Shown in pieces: positions 1 through 7,511 of a DNA stretch of 64,000 nt; position 1 is the first letter of the stretch; the number at the start of each line of letters is the position of its first letter. The position numbers were made by a program, and so were the translations under genes. The notes under the pieces were generated by a model that was not told the origin of the DNA, searched no databases, and worked only from the letters and a program-made list of their open reading frames with translations. Location: assembly GCF_029207565.1 (NCBI RefSeq), contig NZ_JANCMW010000010.1, positions 1 through 64,000 on the forward strand, read 5' to 3'. The stretch comes from Marinobacter iranensis (GTDB taxonomy: Bacteria > Pseudomonadota > Gammaproteobacteria > Pseudomonadales > Oleiphilaceae).

Positions 1-49
1 TATGACTTCAGTGGCGCGAGCAAAGCTGAGTGTTATTGATAATAAATAA

Positions 50-493
50 ACGGATTACCCAGACGGAACACTAGAAACAGCTGGAATTTCTATTAATGCT
101 AGCGGAGGCTTTGGTGTAGGGGGTACATCAGGAGTCAATATAGTTTGGGACAGTAGTGGCAACGTGGGAGTCCAGACTATCGTTGGTGGCGGGGGAGAGT
201 CTCCAAGTGTTTCAATTACAGTAAATGCTGAATCTAGTAACGCCGTCACAATTTACGATTTGGCTGGTGTCGGCGCTCAAACTGGTATCGATGGAGGCCA
301 GGGTCTCGTATTTGAAGGCGGGGGATTTGGAGGAAAAGGTTATGAGGGTGTATACGGGGGAGTCGGCATTGGTGTCGGTGCACCTATTGGAGGATCAGGC
401 TACGCGACCTATACATCAAATGTGATCATTATAAATATACCAGATGTTTATGATGCTATTATGAGGAAACTTATTGGTGGGTCATGTGATTAA
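50..493 (+). pseudogene. C-terminal tail of an RHS/YD-type polymorphic toxin, 5' end interrupted
   Basis: The frame is open from just after a TAA at 47-49 to a stop at 491-493 and has no convincing start. It begins with a YPDGT stretch and continues as a glycine-rich domain (several GGG and GGxG runs) ending in RKLIGGSCD. A variable tail followed at once by a small membrane protein gene is the usual arrangement of a displaced RHS C-terminal toxin module and its immunity gene, and a second RHS fragment follows at 1210. Base composition is AT-richer than the rest of the window. The toxin activity is not recognisable. The in-frame stop at 47 suggests a broken copy, but the region upstream of the window is unknown. 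Confidence 0.5.
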
Positions 494-974
494 TTTTTTA
501 ACAATGGTTTCTCCTTTTGTTAGCGTCTTCGCTATTTTATTTCTGATCGCAACTATTTTTATTTTTTGCTTTTTTATATTTAATATGAGATTAAAAAGAG
601 CATTAATATATTTTTCTAGTATATCTCTTGTCCTTTTGACATTTATGGGGAGCAAAGATCTCGCTTTTACTTATTTCCTTAAATCAAGCTTGGTAAGTGC
701 CGATCAAATTCAAGGGCATGATGATTTGGTCGTTGAGCGAGAGTCTCTCCTGGAAGCGCTGAAAAGCATCAGTACTTTTAAGGGCGTTTCCGGCTCTCAT
801 CCAACGCAGCCATACTCATTTAGGTTGTTTTTGGATGGAAATTATTATGAGATGGAGATTGCCAGAGATTCTAGGAACGACAATGTGTTTTGGGTTTTTT
901 ATAAGGGATTCCCATTTGGAGGCGAGGTTGGTTTTATTGATGTTAATCAGGGGAGCCGTCTTCCTGATCATTGA
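474..974 (+). CDS. Small membrane protein, candidate immunity protein of the RHS tail
   Basis: The product is about 166 aa. Two hydrophobic segments lie at roughly residues 8-36 and 43-60, followed by a soluble, mostly polar domain that probably faces the periplasm. It overlaps the preceding toxin-tail frame by 20 nt. No family is recognised. The immunity role is inferred only from position (immediately downstream of an RHS C-terminal tail) and from the membrane topology seen in some immunity proteins. The start is uncertain: TTG 474, GTG 486 and ATG 504 are all possible, and none has a clearly best ribosome site. The AT-rich composition matches the preceding fragment and suggests they were acquired together. 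Confidence 0.5.
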   Translation: MVGHVINFLTMVSPFVSVFAILFLIATIFIFCFFIFNMRLKRALIYFSSISLVLLTFMGSKDLAFTYFLKSSLVSADQIQGHDDLVVERESLLEALKSISTFKGVSGSHPTQPYSFRLFLDGNYYEMEIARDSRNDNVFWVFYKGFPFGGEVGFIDVNQGSRLPDH

Positions 975-1209
975 GATAGGCCAACCATCGCGTGCGCGAC
1001 TAGGGTATGTAAAAATGAGGCGCTTTGGGAGGGGCCTTCTTAGAAAACCTGAGGTATATCATTGGATCAATTGAAAACCACAGGCGGTGCTGATTAGTCC
1101 CGGCTATTTGATCCAACTGCTCCGTAGTAATGCTTGTTACTTTTGATTCGTTAATTCTTAGTGGGAGGATCGAGGCATACTCCAAGGGTGCACACTACCC
1201 CAAATATGA
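975..1209. other. Intergenic AT-rich stretch without a supported gene
   Basis: Short frames here have no recognisable domain or ribosome site. The stretch separates the toxin/immunity remnant from the orphan RHS fragment and probably reflects rearrangement between RHS cassettes. Confidence 0.4.
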
Positions 1210-1734
1210 CTGCGGACGCCGGAAGGGCCAATCCTCTACGACTACCACTATGGCGACCAGCTCAGCCAGGTCAGTGAAGGCAGTGAAACCCTCTCCTACA
1301 CCTGGGATGGCAGCCTGCTGAAGGAAACCTGGTACCAGGGCGAACTCAACGAGGGTATCCAGTACGAGCACAACACTAACTTCCAGGTCAACCAGGTGAC
1401 CTATGCCGGTGGCAGCACTAATTTGACATACGATCGGGACGGCCTGTTAACCGGCATCCACGGCTTCACCATCGGCCGTCACGCGGACCATGGTCTACCG
1501 GTAAGCCTGGATGATGGCACCCTGAACAAAACATTTGGCTACAACGGCCACGGGGAAGTCACTGACGTCAGCACCGAGCTGAACCAAACCTCAGCCTTCG
1601 ACTACGACCTGACCTACAACAGCGTTGGGCAGATCGTCGGCAAAACCGAAACCCTGCCGGACGGCACGGTCAACCAGTACCGCGATGAGCACGATGCCTG
1701 CTTCCGCCTGACTGGTTTAAACCAAGGAGGTATT
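1210..1734 (+). pseudogene. Orphan RHS/YD-repeat fragment
   Basis: After a TGA at 1207 the frame reads LRTPEGPILYDYHYGDQL and continues with YD-repeat style segments (LSYTWDG, TYDRDGLLTG, FGYNGHGEV, LTYNSVGQI). About 175 residues of beta-stranded YD repeats are present, lacking both the normal N-terminus and the RHS core end (PxxxxDPxG). It runs in frame, without a stop, into the next gene at 1735, so automated calling would give a false fusion. Orphan RHS pieces downstream of toxin/immunity pairs are typical remnants of cassette exchange. Confidence 0.75.
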
Positions 1735-2764
1735 GTGCCCAGAATATTCAAGATAGCAGCGCTCTTTTGCCTATGCGCATCGTTTGGGCTTCAGGCGGGG
1801 GTCTACAAGTGGGTTGATGAGAATGGCCGCACGCATTTCAGCGATAAGCCACCGCCCAATCAACAAAAACGGAACGTGGAAGTATTGAATGATCGAGCAA
1901 AGGCGCCCCCTTCCAGTTCAAAAGCACAGGCGGATTATCGACAGCCTGCGGCAAGCAGGATCCTCCGGATAAGAAAGCTCTTCGAGGGTGAAGAGTTTGG
2001 CCAGTTAAATAGTGTGTTGGCCGACAGCTTGCGGGCGGTCAAGACGGAGATCGACCACGAGTCCCAACTCCGCGAGGCCTATCAGGTATTCCAGCAGGAC
2101 GAACCGGCCTGGGAGGCTCTCTTTGATCGGTGGATATCTCGGTACCCGCAGCAGTACCAGGGTTATCTCGCCCGTGCGACCTATCTGGTTCACCGTGGCT
2201 GGGAAGCCCGTGGTGGAGCGTATATTGATGAAACCCCTCAAAAAAATATTGATCGGATGGTGGCGTTCATGAATCGGGCGCAGAGCGATCTGAGCCGGGC
2301 GTTGAGCCTGGAAGCTGGCGCACTGTGGGCCTACTGTCTGCGAATCAATATTGCCAAATCGGGTGGTCAGTACCCGGACGCCCTCCGCACATTGGAGCAG
2401 GCGACTAAGCGTTATCCGGCGACTTATCTGGCAAGGAAATACTACATCGAAATGCTGGACCCAAAATGGGGAGGGTCGCCACTTTCCATGATCAGCTTTG
2501 CTAACAGTGCGCAGCACCATGTGGGGACTAACCCCAGGCTTCGCCAGTTGGTTTCGTACGCTTACTACGAAGCCGGGCGTATGGCGTATATCAACAAAGA
2601 GTACGCACAGGCGAGTGGGTATCTTTCCATCGCCATTGATAAGGGCGGGCGGCCACCTGCAGGATTTTGACGCCGCCAAGATCGATGCGAAGCGAGCCAT
2701 GGAGCTTGGGAACGCGGAAGCCAAGCGGTTTTACATGCGGCTGCAGCAGCTGACCAAGGGTTAG
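1735..2764 (+). CDS. DUF4124 protein with a DUF4034-like domain; apparent 1-nt frameshift
   Basis: GTG at 1735 is preceded by AAGGAGG and opens a signal peptide (MPRIFKIAALFCLCASFGLQAG) followed by a DUF4124 motif, VYKWVDENGRTHFSDKPP. The middle (about residues 75-300) is helical and resembles DUF4034 proteins (WGGSPLSMISFA). The frame stops at 2670, but the +2 frame continues with DFDAAKIDAKRAMELGNAEA to a stop at 2764. Removing one G in the GGCGGGCGG run near 2648 would give a smooth 342-aa protein. This is either a real inactivating indel or a sequencing error. The function is unknown; a secreted or periplasmic location is predicted. Confidence 0.7.
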
Positions 2765-2803
2765 TCCGCTTAGGGCGGACTTCAAGCTCGCCCTGCAGTG
2801 CAC

Positions 2804-3331
2804 TTACTCCAGGCGATCGACAGCCTCGTCCGCCCCCATGGTCCTGGCCAGATCCAGGGCCGATTGACCGTCCCCGTCCTCCAGCGACTTGTCCGCTCCT
2901 GCATCCAGCAAGCGCTCAATCATATCCACACGATTGAACATGGCAGCGACCATCAGCGGTGTTTTGGCGCCGGTCGGACGATGGTCGACGACAGCACCGG
3001 ATGCCAGCAGCAGGTCTACAATGTCCATATCGCCCTGATAGACGGCGCTGGTCAGTGGTGTCTGTAACTGATCGTTGGGCAGGTTGGGGTCCGCGCCCTG
3101 TTCCAGCAGCAGGCGGGCGGTGTCCTTGTGGCCGTTGCTGCAGGCCAGCATCAGCAGGCTGTCGCCGGTATTGGTGCGTATGTCCACGGGCACGCCGGCA
3201 TTGAGCATCACGCTGAGCGGGCCGGCACCGCCATTGCGGGCCAATTCGAACAGTCCCTGGGCAAAGGCGATGGCGTCTTCGTCCTGCTGGCTGTCAGGGC
3301 TCTGGGGGCTGCCTGGCTTGTCGTCACTCAT
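2804..3331 (-). CDS. Ankyrin-repeat protein
   Basis: A 175-aa protein starting at the ATG at 3331 behind AGAGGA; an upstream extension to 3463 has no ribosome site. The N-terminal 30 residues are polar and acidic, followed by about four ankyrin repeats (NGHKDTARLLLEQGADPNL, QGDMDIVDLLLASGAVVD, NRVDMIERLLDAGADKSLED). There is no signal peptide, so it is probably cytosolic. Ankyrin repeats mediate protein-protein contacts; the partner cannot be inferred. It is transcribed away from the PEBP-family gene at 3497. Confidence 0.85.
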   Translation of the reverse strand: MSDDKPGSPQSPDSQQDEDAIAFAQGLFELARNGGAGPLSVMLNAGVPVDIRTNTGDSLLMLACSNGHKDTARLLLEQGADPNLPNDQLQTPLTSAVYQGDMDIVDLLLASGAVVDHRPTGAKTPLMVAAMFNRVDMIERLLDAGADKSLEDGDGQSALDLARTMGADEAVDRLE

Positions 3332-3496
3332 GGTGTTCCTCTGGTTTTCCGGCGGATTAAAGCAAACCGTATCACGCCGGAATCGGTCTGCGAATTGGAC
3401 TTGGGTACGGTATGGATCTGGACAGACCCACGACACCACTGTTAAAACCATGATAACAGGCAAGCAAAACCATCAAAGGTACAGGAGAACAGGACT

Positions 3497-4126
3497 GTGA
3501 AAATCAAGGTTCGAGGTATTGAGGAAGGTCAGCCGGTGCCGGAGAAGTTTGCATTTGGCGTCTACAGCGAACAGGACCACATGAGCTTTGGTCCCAACCG
3601 CAATCCGGAAGTGGTATGGGAAGACGCGCCCGAGGGCACCAGGAGCTTCGTGGTGATGATGTTCGATCCCGACGTGCCCAGTGTTGCGGATGATGTTAAC
3701 CAGGAAGGCAAAACGGTGTCGAAGGATATACCCCGGGTGGATTTCTTCCACTGGTTGCTGGTGGATGTGGCGGCATCCGTTTCCCGTATTCCCGAAGGCG
3801 AGGACAGTGACGGCGTTATTCCCAAGGGCAAGGAGCCCGGCCCCGGCCCGATCGGCATTCGTGGCGTGAACAATTACACCCAGTTCCTGGCCGGTAATCC
3901 CGACATGGCTGGCACCTATGCCGGCTACGACGGCCCGTGTCCGCCCTGGAACGATGAAATTCTCCATCATTACCACTACGAAGTGCATGCCCTGGATGTT
4001 GAAACCCTGGGCCTGGATGGAGAGTTTGATGGCGCAGCGGTTCGTGAGGCCATGGCTGGCCATGTTCTGGCCAGCGCGCGGGTCACTGGCACCTACACGC
4101 TCAATCCGGATTTACGCCAAGACTGA
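3497..4126 (+). CDS. YbhB/YbcL-type PEBP family protein
   Basis: A 209-aa protein with GTG start at 3497 and AGGAG about 10 nt upstream. It has the phosphatidylethanolamine-binding protein fold signature: the DPDVPS ligand-pocket motif (about residues 57-62), FFHWLLVDV, and the second conserved block GYDGPCPPWND with the nearby H-Y-H residues. There is no signal peptide, so it is cytosolic. The bacterial homologues YbhB and YbcL have no firmly established substrate. It is a single gene ending in a strong terminator. Confidence 0.9.
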   Translation: MKIKVRGIEEGQPVPEKFAFGVYSEQDHMSFGPNRNPEVVWEDAPEGTRSFVVMMFDPDVPSVADDVNQEGKTVSKDIPRVDFFHWLLVDVAASVSRIPEGEDSDGVIPKGKEPGPGPIGIRGVNNYTQFLAGNPDMAGTYAGYDGPCPPWNDEILHHYHYEVHALDVETLGLDGEFDGAAVREAMAGHVLASARVTGTYTLNPDLRQD

Positions 4127-4152
4127 GCAATCACGGGCAGTTCCCATCCAAG

Positions 4153-4191
4153 AAAAGCCGGAATGTCGGGTGACCGACTTCCGGCTTTTTT
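4153..4191. terminator. Rho-independent terminator, probably bidirectional
   Basis: AAAAGCCGGAA (4153-4163) pairs with TTCCGGCTTTT (4179-4189), with an additional inner pairing GTCGG/CCGAC and flanking A and T runs on both sides. It lies between the convergent PEBP-family and ModE-like regulator genes. Confidence 0.85.
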
Positions 4192-4226
4192 GATGCCTGA
4201 CCATTGACCGACATCCTCTCCCTGGT

Positions 4227-5303
4227 TCAGCCGGTGCCTGCGAGCAACTGCTCAAAGGTGGTGATGGTTCCGGGGTTGTCCGGCTCGTATCCGGGAAGGT
4301 GGTGGATGCGGTCGATGAAGGGTTGTGAACGCATCAGCTCAATCAGGTGCGACAGGTTGCCCTGTGCCAGGCGCTCCTCGTGGCAGAGCAGCAGGTAATG
4401 TTCGCTCGCCATCTCGACGAAATCGAGGTTGAACTGGCTGGCGGCCGCTTCCACGCCGAAGCCCACGTCCGCCATTCCGGAAGCCACGAAAGCGGCGACG
4501 GCGGTGTGGGTGAACTCATGCTGGGGCGAGCGGTTGATGCTGTCCTCTGCAAGCCCGGCCTGGCGCAGTAGCAGGTTGAACAGGATGCGAGTGCCGGAGT
4601 GTCGGTCGCGGCCGATAAAGCGGAGCCCCGATTCGGCAAGTTCAGCCAGGGTCCGGACTTTTACCGGGGCGTCTTTGCGCATCATCAGGCCTTCGCGACG
4701 GGTGACAAAACGAATCAGGCGGAACCGGTTGCCGGCCAGTTGGTGTTGGTAGTGGGCCATGATTTCCCGGGCGCGCTCCGGGCAGGTGGGAAAGTGAAAG
4801 CTGGCCAGGTCGCATTCGCCCCGGTTGAGGGCGGTCAGTGCTTCCTCCGGGTTGCGGTATTGCAGGTTGATTTCAACCCGATCGGAAAATTCCGGCAGCA
4901 CGGCGACGGCATAACCGTGGCTGGCGTGCAGGCGGAGCACCGGGTGCTGGCCCGCCAGCAGTTGCTGGATCTGGTCGTTGAACTCGGAGGCCATGCTGTC
5001 GATCTGAGGGCCCAGCCGTGCCTTGACCCGCTGGTCGGCCCAAAGCAGTTTTTCACCCAGCGCAGATAGCTCGGTGCCGTGGCCTTTTCGCATTCGCACC
5101 AGAGGTAAACCGAAGGTGTCGGCGCTCCGGTTAAGCAGATTCCAGGCGTGCCGGTAGGAGATTCCGGCCGCAGCGGCGGCTGCGGTGAGTTTTCCACTAT
5201 CGCGGATACTTTCCAGCAGGTGGAAGAGCACCGGCTCGAACAGATCGCCCTCGTCGGTCTGGAAGATCCAGGCGGGCGAGATGGAAAGTTTCTTTTTATG
5301 CAT
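4227..5303 (-). CDS. ModE-like regulator with periplasmic-binding-type sensor domain
   Basis: A 358-aa protein with an N-terminal LysR/ModE-type winged helix-turn-helix (about residues 20-90, with TAAAAAAGISYRHAWNLLNR as recognition region) and a C-terminal substrate-binding-like domain (about 115-340). That fold is found in molybdate/tungstate-responsive and related one-component regulators. It is divergent from fdsG with about 90 nt between the starts. Formate dehydrogenase needs molybdopterin, so control by molybdate, tungstate or formate is a reasonable inference. No operator could be picked out by eye. Confidence 0.8.
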   Translation of the reverse strand: MHKKKLSISPAWIFQTDEGDLFEPVLFHLLESIRDSGKLTAAAAAAGISYRHAWNLLNRSADTFGLPLVRMRKGHGTELSALGEKLLWADQRVKARLGPQIDSMASEFNDQIQQLLAGQHPVLRLHASHGYAVAVLPEFSDRVEINLQYRNPEEALTALNRGECDLASFHFPTCPERAREIMAHYQHQLAGNRFRLIRFVTRREGLMMRKDAPVKVRTLAELAESGLRFIGRDRHSGTRILFNLLLRQAGLAEDSINRSPQHEFTHTAVAAFVASGMADVGFGVEAAASQFNLDFVEMASEHYLLLCHEERLAQGNLSHLIELMRSQPFIDRIHHLPGYEPDNPGTITTFEQLLAGTG

Positions 5304-5394
5304 GATTGTTCATATTCCGTTCGCCGTCCTTGGGTGGTAGCTTAGCCGCATTAGCGTTCCAGTGCTACATCAGAACAAAAAGGTAGGAACAGTT

Positions 5395-5931
5395 ATGCAT
5401 ATGTCAGAGCAGGTTAACCAACAAAGGGGTGGCTCCGCAATGCCTACCGCTGGTGACTGGACACCCGACATGGTCCGGGACGAAGCGGACGCCCTGAAAC
5501 ACAAGCCCGGCGCCCTCCTTCCCATCCTTCATGCTGTCCAGAACCGCATTGGTTACATTCCCGAGGGTGCGGTGGCCATCATTGCTGAAGCGCTGCAACA
5601 GACCCGTGCCGAAGTGCACGGGGTGATCAGCTTCTACCACCATTTCCGTACGCACCCGGTGGGTAGCAAAGTGATTCACGTCTGCCGCGCGGAGGCCTGC
5701 CAGTCCATGGGCGGTCGCGCCCTGGAAGCGCATATCAAGGCCCGCCTGGGTGTGGATTATCACGGCACCACCGCCGATAACGAATTCACCCTGGAGCCGG
5801 TGTACTGCCTGGGTAACTGCGCCTGTGCGCCGTCTATCCGTGTGAACGATGACATTCACGGCCGGATTACTCCGCAGAAGTTTGATCGCCTGGCGGACAA
5901 GCTCACCACGGCCACGCTGGCTATCCGGTAG
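5395..5931 (+). CDS. fdsG: NAD-dependent formate dehydrogenase gamma subunit (NuoE-like)
   Basis: A 178-aa thioredoxin-like [2Fe-2S] subunit homologous to NuoE. The four cluster cysteines appear as VCRAEACQS and CLGNCACAP in the second half. It passes electrons between FdsA and the FMN subunit FdsB in the soluble cytoplasmic complex. The ATG at 5395 follows AGGTAGGAA; an upstream GTG at 5362 would extend the protein but lacks support. First gene of fdsGBA-fdhD-fdsD. Confidence 0.92.
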   Translation: MHMSEQVNQQRGGSAMPTAGDWTPDMVRDEADALKHKPGALLPILHAVQNRIGYIPEGAVAIIAEALQQTRAEVHGVISFYHHFRTHPVGSKVIHVCRAEACQSMGGRALEAHIKARLGVDYHGTTADNEFTLEPVYCLGNCACAPSIRVNDDIHGRITPQKFDRLADKLTTATLAIR

Positions 5932-5948
5932 TGACAGGAGCATTGATC

Positions 5949-7487
5949 ATGGCGACAAGAATTTATGTGCCCTGCGACACCACCGCGCTGTCCATGGGGG
6001 CGGACGAGGTGGCAGGGCTGATCGAGCACTACGCGGGTATCCGGGGCGTGGATATCGAACTCGTGCGCAACGGCTCCCGTGGCCTGTTCTGGCTGGAACC
6101 CCTGGTGGAAGTCGAGACGGCCACAGGGCGTATCGGTTATGGTCCGGTTGAACCGGACGATGTGCCGGGGCTGGTCGAGGCCGGCCTGTTCGAGGGCCAA
6201 TCCGATCACCCACTGTTTCTCGGCCCGGTGGCGGACATCCCCTACCTCAAACGCCAGCAAAGGCTGACGTTTTCCCGCATTGGCATCACCGATCCGCTGT
6301 CCATCGCCGACTATCGTGCCCATGGCGGCTTCGACGGGCTCGACAAGGCCGTGTTGCTGTCTCCCCAGGCGATTGTGGATGAAGTAAAAGCCTCTGGCCT
6401 GCGTGGCCGCGGTGGTGCGGCCTTCCCCACCGGCATCAAGTGGCAGACGGTGCACGATGAGCCCTGGCAACAGCAGAAGTACATTGTCTGCAACGCCGAC
6501 GAGGGCGATTCCGGCACCTTCGCCGACCGGTTGGCGATGGAGTGCGATCCCTACATGCTGATCGAGGGTATGGCCATTGCCGGACTGGCGGTGGGCGCCA
6601 CCCACGGATTTATTTATCTGCGCTCGGAATACCCGGTGGCACACCGCATCCTTGAGGAAGCCCTCCATCGTGCTGAAACAGAAGGCTATCTGGGCAACGA
6701 TGTCCGGGGCAGCGGCCGGGCGTTCCACCTGGAAGTCCGCCTGGCGGCCGGCGCCTATATTTGCGGCGAGGAAACCTCCCTGCTGGAAAGCCTGGAAGGC
6801 AAGCGCGGCCTGGTGAGGGCCAAACCACCCCTGCCGGCCATCAAAGGCCTGTTCGGCCAGCCAACCGTGGTGAACAACGTGCTGTCCTTTGCAGCCGTGC
6901 CTTTCATTCTCAGTCAGGGCGGCCAGGCCTATGCGGATTACGGCATGGGCAGGTCCCGGGGCACCTTGCCTGTCCAGTTGGCCGGCAACATTCGCCAGGG
7001 CGGTCTCGTGGAACTGGCGTTCGGCGTCAGCCTGAAGGAAATCCTGGAGGACTTTGGCGGCGGCACCTTCTCGGGCCGTCCCATGAAAGCCGTCCAGGTG
7101 GGCGGGCCGCTGATGGCTTACATGCCCGAGAGTAAGTGGGAAACACCCATGGATTATGAGGCTTTTGGCCAACTCGGCGCGGGTATCGGCCATGGAGGTG
7201 TCGTGGTGTTTGACGACACCGTGGACATGGGCGAACAGGCCCGGTTCGCCATGGAGTTCTGCACCGTGGAGTCCTGCGGCAAGTGCACACCCTGTCGGAT
7301 CGGTTCGGTGCGTGGTGTTGAAGTGATCGACCGTATCCGCGCCGGCGAGAACCGCGAGGCCAACCTGGTCCTGCTGGAAGAGCTGTGCGAGACCATGGTT
7401 GACGGCTCCCTTTGTGCGATGGGCGGTATGACACCGTTCCCGGTACAGAGTGTGATGAAACATTTTCCGGACGACCTGACGGCCTGA
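5949..7487 (+). CDS. fdsB: NAD-dependent formate dehydrogenase beta subunit (NuoF-like)
   Basis: A 512-aa NuoF-type subunit that binds FMN, NAD and one [4Fe-4S] cluster and reduces NAD+ with electrons from formate. The N-terminal about 110 residues form a thioredoxin-like extension typical of FdsB. The FMN/NADH site is visible as GLRGRGGAAFPTGIKW and CNADEGDSGTFADR, with CGEETSLLESLEGKRG, and the cluster ligands as ESCGKCTPCR near residue 440. The ATG at 5949 follows ACAGGAG, 17 nt after the fdsG stop. Confidence 0.95.
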   Translation: MATRIYVPCDTTALSMGADEVAGLIEHYAGIRGVDIELVRNGSRGLFWLEPLVEVETATGRIGYGPVEPDDVPGLVEAGLFEGQSDHPLFLGPVADIPYLKRQQRLTFSRIGITDPLSIADYRAHGGFDGLDKAVLLSPQAIVDEVKASGLRGRGGAAFPTGIKWQTVHDEPWQQQKYIVCNADEGDSGTFADRLAMECDPYMLIEGMAIAGLAVGATHGFIYLRSEYPVAHRILEEALHRAETEGYLGNDVRGSGRAFHLEVRLAAGAYICGEETSLLESLEGKRGLVRAKPPLPAIKGLFGQPTVVNNVLSFAAVPFILSQGGQAYADYGMGRSRGTLPVQLAGNIRQGGLVELAFGVSLKEILEDFGGGTFSGRPMKAVQVGGPLMAYMPESKWETPMDYEAFGQLGAGIGHGGVVVFDDTVDMGEQARFAMEFCTVESCGKCTPCRIGSVRGVEVIDRIRAGENREANLVLLEELCETMVDGSLCAMGGMTPFPVQSVMKHFPDDLTA

Positions 7488-7511
7488 CCGACGCGAGTGG
7501 AGGCAATAACA

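Noticed and set aside
12..58. A second start of the toxin-tail gene near position 2
   Set aside because: The frame from 2 meets TAA at 47-49, so any protein from there is 15 aa.
1396..2670. A single 424-aa RHS-DUF4124 fusion protein
   Set aside because: A GTG start with AAGGAGG and a signal peptide at 1735 marks a separate gene; the upstream part is an RHS remnant that happens to be in frame.
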